Assembly (NCBI GenBank): GCA_016793525.1
Contig: JAEUJT010000106.1
Span: 1-14,605 of the forward strand
Length of the DNA stretch: 14,605 nt
From: Archangium sp.
Lineage (GTDB): Bacteria; Myxococcota; Myxococcia; Myxococcales; Myxococcaceae
Direction: 5' to 3'
Part shown: piece after piece, positions 1 through 6,621 of the stretch
How positions within the stretch are numbered: the stretch's first letter is position 1
Layout: each line of letters starts with the position of its first letter
Made by a program: the position numbers and the translations under genes
The notes under the pieces: generated by a model
What the model saw: only the letters and a program-made list of their open reading frames with translations
The model's database searches: none
What the model was told of the DNA's origin: nothing

Positions 1-320
1 ACCAGCAGGCGAGCCCCGAGAGCGCGCACCCGGCGCTGGTACTCGAGGGGAAAATGGTAGCCGTCGGCCACGACGATGCTCGCTCCGGCGGCCTTGGCAG
101 CGGCGACGGTGAACTGGGCGTCATCTCCGCCGGCCGGCGAGGCCACCACCGACGCCCCCGAGCGCTCGAGCCGCGTGACGAGCGCCGGTGGAATTGCGCC
201 TCCAAACGTGACCGCGCCGCCTGCCTCGCGCCAGGCCTCGGCGAGGGCCAGCATGCGCATGACGTGGCCCGTGCCCATCGACGCGCTCGCGTCGGCGCGA
301 ATGAAGAGGCCCTGCGTCAT
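1..320 (-). CDS. pseG: PseG-type UDP-sugar hydrolase, N-terminal part (partial)
   Basis: The reading frame begins with ATG at 318-320 and is still open at the left edge, so only the first 106 residues are visible. The start reads MTQGLFIRADASASMGTGHV, followed by MRMLALA. This matches the N-terminal Rossmann half of PseG (GT-B fold), with the family's R-x-D segment near residues 8-10 and the G-x-G-H-x-x-R motif around H19, the residue proposed to be catalytic in the family. In known pathways PseG removes UDP from UDP-2,4-diacetamido-2,4,6-trideoxy-beta-L-altrose in the cytoplasm, giving the free sugar used by pseudaminic acid synthase. The start codon overlaps the stop of the aminotransferase gene by ATGA (317-320), so translation is probably coupled. 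A legionaminic-acid-type hydrolase/epimerase is less likely because those belong to a different fold. The C-terminal half cannot be checked here. Confidence 0.82.
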   Translation of the reverse strand, partial: MTQGLFIRADASASMGTGHVMRMLALAEAWREAGGAVTFGGAIPPALVTRLERSGASVVASPAGGDDAQFTVAAAKAAGASIVVADGYHFPLEYQRRVRALGARLL

Positions 321-1531
321 CCCTCGTTGATCCGCGAGAGCACCTCGCCGGTCACGTTGATGACTTGATCGGCCTCAGCGTCGGTGAGCCCGGGGAACAT
401 CGGCAAGCTGAGACAGCCCGCGTAGTACGCGTCGGCGCCGGTGAAGGTACCTTGCGACAGGCCGGCTTCGACGAAGTCTGGCTGCGTGTGGACCGGAATA
501 TAGTGAACCTGCGGCCCAACCCCGCCCGCTCGGAGCCCGTCGTAGAGCGCACGGCGCCTCCGGGAAACCGTCTCGAGCGACTCACTGGAGCGCTGAACGA
601 GGCGCACCACGTACAGGTGGTACGCCGAACGAACGCCCAGCGGCACCTTCAGCGGAGCGAGCACGCCCGCGAACGGAGACCGAGCGAACGCGGCGTCGTA
701 CTTCGACGCGAGCTCGCGCCGTCGCGCGACAAACCGGCCCAGCTTCTTCGCCTGCGATACACCAAGCGCGCACTGAATGTCGGTCAGCCGGTAGTGGAAC
801 CCGAGCGACTGCTGCTCGTAGTACCAAGGGCCGTCGTTGCGCGTGAGCCTCTTCGGGTCTTTGGTGATGCCGTGGGTGCGCAGCTCGAGCAGCGTTCGGT
901 ACGCACCCTCGTCGCTGGTGACGATGGCCCCACCTTCGGCCGTGGTGATGTGCTTCACCGGGTGGAACGAGAGAATCGCCATCTGCGAATCCACACAACT
1001 CGCGGCGGAGCGCACCTCGCCTGACTTCGCGGTGTACGTCGCGCCCAGCGAGTGGGCCGCGTCTTCGATGACCACCGCTCCGACCGAATCGGCCAGGGTA
1101 CGCACGGCCTCGAGATCGGCCACGCTTCCAGAAAAGTCGACCGGGACGATGACCTTGGGGGCAGCTCCGCTCGCCTTGAGCTCGGCCACGCGCTCCGACA
1201 GAGCAGCGAGCGACACGTGCCCGGTCGCCGGGTCGATATCGGCCAGCACCGGCCGCCCGCCTGCGTAGCGAATGCAGTTGGCGGAGGCCACGAAGGTCAC
1301 GTCAGACGTCACGCCCGTGCTGCCTGGCACGACGCCCGCAGCGAGCGCCGCGAGGTGGAGTGCCGCCGTGCCCGACGACACCGCCACGGCGTACTTCGCG
1401 CCGGTCAGCTCGCACAGCGCCTGCTCGAACGCGGCCACCGTGGGCCCCTGCGTCAGCCAGTCGCTGCGCAGCTGCTGCACCACCGCGGCGACGTCGTCGT
1501 CTTCAATGAGCTGCCTGCCGTAGGGAATCAC
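317..1531 (-). CDS. pseC: PseC-type UDP-sugar 4-aminotransferase (DegT/DnrJ/EryC1/StrS family)
   Basis: A 404-residue PLP-dependent aminotransferase of full family length. The N-terminus MIPYGRQ followed by SDWLTQGP at about 23-30 is the typical PseC opening. Other marks are VSSGTAALHL (51-60, PLP phosphate region), IEDAAHSLGA (155-164, with D157 expected to contact the PLP ring nitrogen) and FHPVKHITTAEGG (189-201), in which K193 is the Schiff-base lysine. PseC transfers an amino group from glutamate to C4 of UDP-4-keto-6-deoxy-N-acetyl-beta-L-altrosamine. The start is GTG at 1529-1531, chosen because MIPYGRQ is the conserved beginning and a good ribosome site lies 6 bases upstream. The gene lies 10 bases after the epimerase gene and overlaps pseG. 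The family also contains aminotransferases for other 4-keto-sugars. The PseC assignment rests on the N-terminal signature plus the adjacent PseG. Confidence 0.88.
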   Translation of the reverse strand: MIPYGRQLIEDDDVAAVVQQLRSDWLTQGPTVAAFEQALCELTGAKYAVAVSSGTAALHLAALAAGVVPGSTGVTSDVTFVASANCIRYAGGRPVLADIDPATGHVSLAALSERVAELKASGAAPKVIVPVDFSGSVADLEAVRTLADSVGAVVIEDAAHSLGATYTAKSGEVRSAASCVDSQMAILSFHPVKHITTAEGGAIVTSDEGAYRTLLELRTHGITKDPKRLTRNDGPWYYEQQSLGFHYRLTDIQCALGVSQAKKLGRFVARRRELASKYDAAFARSPFAGVLAPLKVPLGVRSAYHLYVVRLVQRSSESLETVSRRRRALYDGLRAGGVGPQVHYIPVHTQPDFVEAGLSQGTFTGADAYYAGCLSLPMFPGLTDAEADQVINVTGEVLSRINEG

Positions 1532-1537
1532 AAACCT

Positions 1538-1543
1538 CTCCTC
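1538..1543 (-). promoter_or_regulatory. Ribosome binding site of the PseC-type gene
   Basis: On the minus strand GAGGAG lies 6 bases before the GTG start at 1531. It directly abuts the TGA stop of the upstream epimerase gene (1542-1544; the two share bases in TGAGGAG), an arrangement that favours reinitiation. It supports GTG as the true start. Confidence 0.7.
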
Positions 1544-2567
1544 ACCACGCCCACCGATTGTCGGCCAGCCACGTACGGGTGCGCGAGATGCCCTCCTCCA
1601 GCGTCGTGCGGGGCTCCCACCCGAGCAACGACTTGGCCAGCGAGGCGTCGCAGCATAGCTTCATAATCTCCGCCTGGGGGTGGTCGTGCGCAACGCGGTC
1701 GACGCGGTTTCCCGGCGAGCAGCAGAGCGCCGCGAGTTGATTCACCGAGACATCGCGGCCGGTCCCGGCGTTGACGATGCGCCCTTCAACCGCCTCGGCC
1801 AGCGCGGCCTTCACCACGAACTCCGCGCAGTCTTCGACGTAGAGCAGGTCGCGCGTCTGCTCGCCGGAGCCCTTCACCAGCAGCGGCTCCTTGGCCAGGT
1901 CGCGCTTGAGGAAGATGGACACCACGCCGCCCTCGGAGTTGCTCTTCTGAAACGGGCCGTAGGTGTTGAAGGGGCGCACCACCGTGACCGGCATGCGGTA
2001 CGCGTGGAAGTACGAGAGCGCCAACATGTCGGCGCCGATCTTCGCGGCCGCGTACGGTGATGCAGGGCGGTATGGGTGCGTCTCACGAATCGCCGCGCCG
2101 CCAGCCAAGTCGTACACCATACAAGTCGACATCACCGCGACGCGTGGACCGCGGAGTTTCAGGCGCGGTACGTCACGATCGAAGTCGAAGTGCTTGGCGT
2201 CGAAGTCGAGCCCGTTGCGCGCGAAGTACTGTCGCCGACACGCCTCGAGCACGCGAAAGGTACCCAGCGCGTCATTGCGGAACGTCGGCTCGGGGTCATC
2301 GATGGACTTCTGCACGTGGATCGACGCTCCGAGGTGCAGCACGACGTCCCACGGCTCGCGCGCGAAGAGCGGGTCGAGCACGTCAGCGCGAGTCAGGTCA
2401 CCCTGCACCAAACCGAGAAAGCCCGGGCGACCCTCGAAGCCGGACAGGTTTTCTTTGCGACCGTTCGAGAAGTCATCGAGCGCGAGCACCTCGTGCTTCT
2501 CACGCAGCAGGCGCTCCACCACCCAGCGCCCAATAAAACCGGCTCCACCGGTGACGAGACACTTCAT
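1542..2567 (-). CDS. NAD-dependent epimerase/dehydratase (extended SDR, nucleotide-sugar)
   Basis: A 341-residue extended short-chain dehydrogenase. The Rossmann glycine motif TGGAGFIG is at residues 6-13, and LDD at 30-32 ends the second beta strand, where an acidic residue usually indicates NAD. The catalytic region has MSTCMVYD (146-153) and a canonical YAAAK (Y172, K176). PFNTYGPFQ (199-207) and a late RDLLYVEDCAEFV segment are typical of UDP-sugar epimerases/dehydratases. It follows the FlaA1-type gene with an ATGA overlap (2564-2567) and precedes the aminotransferase, so it should act on the dehydratase product or another UDP-HexNAc. One possibility is the second enzyme of a two-SDR pseudaminic-acid route like Pen/Pal of Bacillus thuringiensis, in which the second enzyme is an NAD-dependent oxidase/reductase/5-epimerase. 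A plain 4-epimerase is an alternative. Family membership is firm; the substrate is inferred. Confidence 0.85.
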   Translation of the reverse strand: MKCLVTGGAGFIGRWVVERLLREKHEVLALDDFSNGRKENLSGFEGRPGFLGLVQGDLTRADVLDPLFAREPWDVVLHLGASIHVQKSIDDPEPTFRNDALGTFRVLEACRRQYFARNGLDFDAKHFDFDRDVPRLKLRGPRVAVMSTCMVYDLAGGAAIRETHPYRPASPYAAAKIGADMLALSYFHAYRMPVTVVRPFNTYGPFQKSNSEGGVVSIFLKRDLAKEPLLVKGSGEQTRDLLYVEDCAEFVVKAALAEAVEGRIVNAGTGRDVSVNQLAALCCSPGNRVDRVAHDHPQAEIMKLCCDASLAKSLLGWEPRTTLEEGISRTRTWLADNRWAW

Positions 2568-3604
2568 GCGAAAGAACCACCCTTCTGCAGGTACGGCTCG
2601 AGGATCTTCTCGGCCTTCAGGTACTCGACGATTTCAGCTCGAGACATGAGTGCATCTTTGCCCGAGTGCCATTCACGGGTGACCGGATGGCCTCCGACGG
2701 TGGTACGCGTGGCGCCGTCGTAGGTCTCGGCGTTCGGAGAGAGCACAACGAGCAGCCGCTCGAGCTCGAGGGAGCGGCTCATCTCATCGAGGGAGATAAG
2801 CTCTTCGAAAAGCTTCTCGCCTTGGCGCGCTCCGATGAGGTCAATTTTTACTTTCCCTCCCGACAAGAGCTCGGCCATGGCATGTGCGAGGTCGATCACC
2901 TTCAGCGCGCGCATCTTGGTGACAAACACCTCGCCGCCTCGCAGCCGACCTCCTGCCTCGATGACCAGCCTGGCGGCTTCGTCGATGGTCATGACGTAAC
3001 GGGTCATGCCTTCGTCGGTGAGGGAAATCGGCTCTCCGCGCAGGAGCTGTTGCGCAAAAATAGGTACCACCGACCCGCGCGAGCCTATGACATTGCCGAA
3101 ACGCACTGCGGCGAAACGAGTGCGACGCGTGCCGCGGATCTCATTCGCCGCGGCGATCAACCGCTCTCCCATCATCTTCGAGGCGCCCATTACGTTGGTG
3201 GGGTTGACCGACTTGTCTGACGAGGTGAAAACGACGCGCTCGACGTTGGCGTCGAGCGTCGAGCGAATGATGTTGTTCAGCCCGAGCAGGTTCGTCTGCA
3301 CGACCTCGAACGGGTTGTACTCACCGAGACCGACGTGCTTCAGCGCTGCGGTGTGGAAGACCACGTCGACGCCGTTCATGGCGAAGCGAAGGCGGTCGAG
3401 ATCGCGCACGTCACCGAGGAGCGGTGTCACCCGCGGGAACGACTTCAACGACTGGTGAAGAAAAAACAGGTCGTTCTCGGAATGATCGAAGCACCGCAGC
3501 GCCTTAACCTTCGGCGCGAGCGCGCGACACAGGGCGCTCCCGATGGTCCCGGCGGCTCCTGTCACCAGCACCACGCGGTTCTCGACGAATTCCCATGAGT
3601 TCAT
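2564..3604 (-). CDS. UDP-GlcNAc 4,6-dehydratase, short FlaA1/WbpM (CapD) family
   Basis: A 346-residue soluble SDR that lacks the membrane domain of full-length WbpM/PglF. The nucleotide motif TGAAGTIG is at residues 15-22, LLGDVRD at 62-68, and HTAALKHV at 84-91 followed by EYNPFE (95-100) is the hallmark of the UDP-GlcNAc dehydratase family. The catalytic segment TSSDKSVNPTNVMGASK (127-143) carries D130, K131 and K143, but M139 stands where the usual SDR tyrosine would be. Met at this place is known for WbpM/PglF-type enzymes, while classical PseB keeps Tyr. The enzyme should convert UDP-GlcNAc to a 4-keto-6-deoxy or related intermediate and be the first step of the operon. The ATG at 3602-3604 has no strong Shine-Dalgarno sequence, but it gives a normal N-terminus just before the Rossmann fold. 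It is the first gene after the divergent intergenic region, so a promoter is expected upstream. Confidence 0.85.
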   Translation of the reverse strand: MNSWEFVENRVVLVTGAAGTIGSALCRALAPKVKALRCFDHSENDLFFLHQSLKSFPRVTPLLGDVRDLDRLRFAMNGVDVVFHTAALKHVGLGEYNPFEVVQTNLLGLNNIIRSTLDANVERVVFTSSDKSVNPTNVMGASKMMGERLIAAANEIRGTRRTRFAAVRFGNVIGSRGSVVPIFAQQLLRGEPISLTDEGMTRYVMTIDEAARLVIEAGGRLRGGEVFVTKMRALKVIDLAHAMAELLSGGKVKIDLIGARQGEKLFEELISLDEMSRSLELERLLVVLSPNAETYDGATRTTVGGHPVTREWHSGKDALMSRAEIVEYLKAEKILEPYLQKGGSFA

Positions 3605-3615
3605 TGCCAGAGCGA

Positions 3616-3658
3616 ATACCGGAGCCGTCTCACGGTATCAACCGACGCAGCCGGTATC
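3616..3658. repeat. ATACCGG / CGGTATC repeat set
   Basis: ATACCGG at 3616-3622 is inverted as CCGGTAT at 3651-3657, a perfect 7-base inverted repeat. A further CGGTATC lies at 3633-3639, giving a direct repeat with the copy at 3652-3658 at 19-base spacing, close to two helical turns. This resembles a pair of operator half-sites upstream of the sugar operon. Function is inferred only from position and symmetry. Confidence 0.45.
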
Positions 3659-3688
3659 GGTGCGGGTTTCACTCGATCTCCCCAGGTG

Positions 3689-3705
3689 CTTCCCATAGTG
3701 GGAAG
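3689..3705. repeat. Perfect 7-bp palindrome with 3-base centre (candidate operator)
   Basis: CTTCCCA-TAG-TGGGAAG is a perfect inverted repeat. A second CTTCCC at 3714-3719 could pair instead with the GGGAAG of the right arm (3700-3705), so two mutually exclusive hairpins are possible. It lies 45 to 61 bases before the PhyH-like start, a suitable place for a repressor or activator site for either divergent gene. No T-run follows, so it is unlikely to be a terminator. Confidence 0.5.
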
Positions 3706-3749
3706 GAGGTCGACTTCCCGCGTCAAAGCCACAACCAGCTGAGGTTCCC

Positions 3750-4757
3750 GTGAACACCGATATCGACGGCATCCGGTTTCAGCGTGAAGGGTATTTGCTC
3801 GTGCGAGGCGTCTTCTCGCAGCACGAGATTGAACAACTCCGCTCTGCGGTAACGGAGGCGGCGCACGACGCGAAGCGAAAGGGGACGGTACTCAAGTCGC
3901 ACACGGGCGAAATCGCGTCCGTCGCAGACGTGGCGAGCATGGCCGGGCTCGACCACCTGCTGTTCGACACACGCATCGTCTCGTTCGCCCGAACGCTCCT
4001 CGGCACGGACCAACCGGTCTACTTCGGAGACAGCGGCATCATGGTGGGCGGCGCACTGCGCGGGTTTCACAAAGACAACACCTGTCGTGACGACGGCCGC
4101 CACATCGACTGGTTGTCGCCGTACGGCCTGCTCCGCATGGGCATCTACCTGCAGGACCACAAGAATTTCAGCGGCGGTCTCAAGATCCGCGTCGGCTCGC
4201 ACCAGTACCCCGATGTCACGACAGGTCGCATTCTCGCCGTTCCTTCCGAGCCGGGCGACGTTGTCATTTGGAACATGCGCACCACGCACAGCGGTCACGC
4301 GGCGCGATTGCGCGGTCTTCCGACGCTGGGTGTTCAACCGCGGTTCGAGTTCCGCCTCCCGCCAGTGATGCTCCTGCCCGAGCCCTGCGAACGGCTCGCT
4401 GTTTTTCTCACCTACGCACGGAGGGGCGTGCACCTCGACGCCTACCTCGACAAGCACCGCAAGCTCGACGAGTACCCGAACAACTATCTCTATCAATCGT
4501 GGCTCCACAGCCCCGGTGGTCCGTCGATGCATCAGCGCGCCAAAGCGGCAGGCGTCGAGTTCATCGAGCCGGTGCCCGACTACGGGTCTCTATTCACCAA
4601 CCCCCCTGCGTATCCGCTCGGCTATGTGCCGACAGGGAGCTCACGCCCAGACGTGTACCCAGCCAAGGGCCTCGAGCGCGTCATCAACGTCATCGGGCGC
4701 GCGACGCGTTCAATCCCCGCGCTCGGACGATGGGCCGACCGACGCCGAGAACACTAG
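3750..4757 (+). CDS. Phytanoyl-CoA dioxygenase (PhyH)-family Fe(II)/2-oxoglutarate oxygenase
   Basis: The only plus-strand gene; 335 residues. The PhyH-type facial triad is visible: H107 and D109 in GFHKDN (105-110), then a distal histidine after PGDVVIWNMRTTH (168-180), H180 with H183 as alternative, and an arginine 8 to 18 residues further on to bind 2-oxoglutarate. SGGLKIRVGSHQ (141-152) is also typical of the family, which hydroxylates lipids, amino acids, sugars and natural products in the cytoplasm. The substrate is unknown. It sits between a sugar operon and a lipid/PKS operon and could tailor either product. The start is GTG at 3750 with GAGG 5 bases upstream. The C-terminal 130 residues are rich in Tyr and Pro (YPNNYLYQSW region) and extend past the core fold. 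Only 31 bases separate its stop from the convergent methyltransferase stop, and I see no strong terminator hairpin there. Confidence 0.8.
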   Translation: MNTDIDGIRFQREGYLLVRGVFSQHEIEQLRSAVTEAAHDAKRKGTVLKSHTGEIASVADVASMAGLDHLLFDTRIVSFARTLLGTDQPVYFGDSGIMVGGALRGFHKDNTCRDDGRHIDWLSPYGLLRMGIYLQDHKNFSGGLKIRVGSHQYPDVTTGRILAVPSEPGDVVIWNMRTTHSGHAARLRGLPTLGVQPRFEFRLPPVMLLPEPCERLAVFLTYARRGVHLDAYLDKHRKLDEYPNNYLYQSWLHSPGGPSMHQRAKAAGVEFIEPVPDYGSLFTNPPAYPLGYVPTGSSRPDVYPAKGLERVINVIGRATRSIPALGRWADRRREH

Positions 4758-4788
4758 ACGGCGCCACATCTTCGACCATCACCGGGCT

Positions 4789-5712
4789 TCACTTCGCGGT
4801 TGCAATCAGCGTGTCACCGATGTCGAGCCGTTTCGCGACGACGTTCACAGCTCCCAGGGCGGTCACGAGCATGGGCGACGCATAGATGGCCCGCCGAAGC
4901 ATCTGATCTGCCGACACTGTCGAAGCCGCTGGAGTGGTCGCTGGAGCAGCCCGCTCCCCGTCAGGCCGACGGAGCAGGCGCTTCGCAACCCCTCGAATGA
5001 GCGAGGGAAGCGCCACGTTTCTCGACTCGATTCGCGCCTTTCTCGATGACGAAACCCGCGCGAACAAGCGCTCGAGCGAGCGGCTATTAAAATACGACAG
5101 GTGCTCGGCGGAGATGGCGTGCCACTGCGCACCGAGTGCTCTCCGAGAGAGCGAGTCGAAGTTGGGGGTCGTCAGGTACAGCACGCCACTGGGGGCGAGG
5201 AGCTGCGAGGCGCGCTCGATGAAACCCACCGGGTTGGGAACGTGCTCGATGAGCTCCGACATGTAGATGACGTCGAACTGCCGCCCGTCGAACGAAGAGT
5301 CGAAGAAGTCGAGCACCTTGCAGTTGATGCCCCACGATTGCGCGAGCGCGATGGCGCCTTCTGCGAGGTCGATGCCTTCTGACTGCCAGCCCTGCGTCGC
5401 CGCGACGTGAACAAGGTGCCCATCACCGCAGCCGACGTCGAGCAACCGACGTCCCTGGGTCTGAGCCCCCCACGTCTCGAGCAGCTCGAGGTAGCGCCGT
5501 TCATTCAGCGGTGTCTGTCTCAGCTCTCGCGGCTTGCCGAGGTAAGCCCGGTAGTAGTCGTAGCGTTCGGCCTCGAAGTGCGTCGGCTGCGTTTCGAGGA
5601 ACGCGTGGGAGCACGCATCGCACCGCACGATGTGCAGGAGCGTTGCCCCCTCGCGCTTCTCAAACATCGGTACGGCCGACGAGGCGCCGCACACCGGACA
5701 CGACGGGCCCAC
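4789..5712 (-). CDS. Zinc-ribbon class I SAM-dependent methyltransferase
   Basis: 307 residues, last gene of the lipid/PKS operon. The N-terminus has a rubredoxin-like zinc site, CPVCG (C5, C8) and CDAC (C31, C34), then the class I methyltransferase core: motif I LLDVGCGDG (90-98), acidic end of strand 2 at EGIDLAEG (112-119), and DVIYMSELIEHVPNP (147-161) as motif II region. This two-part architecture is common in natural-product and glycan clusters and covers O-, N- and C-methylation, so the substrate cannot be told. The frame stays open about 240 bases upstream into the preceding gene, but that extension is Arg/Ala-rich shadow sequence. The GTG at 5712 is chosen because AAGGAG lies 5 bases before it and CPVCG follows at once. 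Only 2 bases separate it from the upstream stop. The C-terminus has a mildly hydrophobic stretch but no clear membrane helix. Confidence 0.85.
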   Translation of the reverse strand: MGPSCPVCGASSAVPMFEKREGATLLHIVRCDACSHAFLETQPTHFEAERYDYYRAYLGKPRELRQTPLNERRYLELLETWGAQTQGRRLLDVGCGDGHLVHVAATQGWQSEGIDLAEGAIALAQSWGINCKVLDFFDSSFDGRQFDVIYMSELIEHVPNPVGFIERASQLLAPSGVLYLTTPNFDSLSRRALGAQWHAISAEHLSYFNSRSLERLFARVSSSRKARIESRNVALPSLIRGVAKRLLRRPDGERAAPATTPAASTVSADQMLRRAIYASPMLVTALGAVNVVAKRLDIGDTLIATAK

Positions 5713-5714
5713 GC

Positions 5715-6593
5715 CTACTCCTTCAGACGCAGCTTCATCTGCACGTCGCTGGACCAGTGGTTGTCGAAGGCGCGCACGCAGGTCGACAAGTAGCGCTCGT
5801 AGTTGACCCACACGGTCTCGCCGTTGCTCATCTTCCGGTCGCCCCAGCCCGAGGCCATGATCTTGTCTTTGTTCATGCGGAAGCGGCGGAGCCACTCGGC
5901 GGTGGTCTTGCCGTAGTCGACGCGGCGGGTGTTGAGCTGCACGACCTCCCATGACTGGCCGCAGGCGGCGACGAGCTCTTCAAGGCGCGGGTTCAAGCCG
6001 CCGGGGAAAATCACGTCGGCGGTGAACTTGAGATCCTCGAGGTCCTTGCGGCCGCGCGGAATGCGGTCACGGAGAATCGCCTGGAAGCCGAAGCACGCGC
6101 CGGGCTTCACCCACTTCGCCACCTTGTTGAAGTAGTCCCGATAAATCGGCACGGCGAGGCCCTCTTGCTGCTGCGCCGGCGACACGAGGTGGTCGATCAT
6201 CTCGATGCTGGTGAGCGCGTCGTACTTTTCGGTGGGCGCGAAGTCTTTGTAGTCGACACACCACATCGTCACGCCCGGCAGCTTGCGCGCCGTGATTTCA
6301 TCGGCCTGCGCCCGCGACAGCGTGATGCCGTGCGCGCGCTTCACCTTGCGCTCCAGCACCAGGTACTCGAGGTTGGCGCCCCAGCCGCAGCCGATGTCGA
6401 GCACGAGTGAGTCGGTCTTCACCTCGGCGAAGTCGGCGAGCCACTTGCTCTTGTTGCGCTGCGCCTGCTCCAACGTCGTGTGCTGCTCATCGAAAACGGC
6501 GCTCGTGTAGTGCATGCGCTCGTCGAGCCAGAGCCTGAAAAATTCGTTGCTGATGTCGTAGCCAACTTCAACTTCTTCGCGCGTCGAGGTCAT
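5715..6593 (-). CDS. Cyclopropane-fatty-acid-synthase-family methyltransferase
   Basis: 292 residues. YDISNEFFRLWLD (12-24) with MHYTSAVF (27-34), LDIGCGWG (65-72) and HGITLSRAQ (88-96) place it in the CFA/mycolic-acid methyltransferase superfamily (SAM-dependent). Against remembered CmaA1-type sequences, several residues that line the bicarbonate site differ: the usual SIGAFEH is SIEMIDH here (E131, D134, H135), and the later His in the LHTI position is Gln (Q171). The tyrosine of the DYGKT segment (Y227) is kept. SIEM-x-[ED]-H is closer to plant coclaurine N-methyltransferases, which share this fold, so amine methylation is a real alternative to cyclopropanation or C-methylation. The ATG at 6591-6593 has AAGGA 9 bases upstream. 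The gene starts 28 bases after the PKS stop, pointing to a tailoring role in the same pathway. The superfamily assignment is sure; the reaction is not. Confidence 0.85.
   Translation of the reverse strand: MTSTREEVEVGYDISNEFFRLWLDERMHYTSAVFDEQHTTLEQAQRNKSKWLADFAEVKTDSLVLDIGCGWGANLEYLVLERKVKRAHGITLSRAQADEITARKLPGVTMWCVDYKDFAPTEKYDALTSIEMIDHLVSPAQQQEGLAVPIYRDYFNKVAKWVKPGACFGFQAILRDRIPRGRKDLEDLKFTADVIFPGGLNPRLEELVAACGQSWEVVQLNTRRVDYGKTTAEWLRRFRMNKDKIMASGWGDRKMSNGETVWVNYERYLSTCVRAFDNHWSSDVQMKLRLKE
5718..5723 (-). promoter_or_regulatory. Ribosome binding site fixing the methyltransferase start
   Basis: AAGGAG on the minus strand, inside the last codons of the upstream gene (Lys-Glu then TAG), lies 5 bases before GTG at 5712. 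It decides the start against the much longer open frame reaching 5952. Confidence 0.75.
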
Positions 6594-6621
6594 GTCTTCG
6601 GTTCCTTCGGTGGTTTGATTT

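Larger units (their letters stand above)
3605..3749. promoter_or_regulatory. Divergent intergenic region between sugar operon and PhyH gene
   Basis: These 145 bases separate two divergently transcribed genes and must hold at least the promoter of the sugar operon, and probably that of the PhyH-like gene. I could not identify a convincing -35/-10 pair with normal spacing. A TTGACG hexamer on the minus strand has its nearest -10-like sequence about 20 bases away, which is too far. The region contains two sets of inverted repeats, listed separately, which could be operators. A GAGG at 3741-3744, 5 bases before the GTG at 3750, serves as the plus-strand ribosome site. Confidence 0.6.

Noticed and set aside
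3689..3719. Palindrome considered as an intrinsic terminator
   Set aside because: It lies between divergent genes and has no T-run on either side, so an operator is more likely.
3723..4532. 269-codon minus-strand open frame opposite the PhyH-like gene
   Set aside because: No motif and a shadow-type composition; the plus strand carries the H-x-D and distal His motifs and a good ribosome site.
4758..4788. Bidirectional terminator expected between the convergent stops
   Set aside because: Only 31 bases; no stem of useful length with a T-run could be found.
5713..5952. Upstream extension of the zinc-ribbon methyltransferase frame to 5952
   Set aside because: It overlaps the CFA-family gene, reads as Arg/Gln-rich shadow sequence, and AAGGAG followed by GTG at 5712 gives a natural start.
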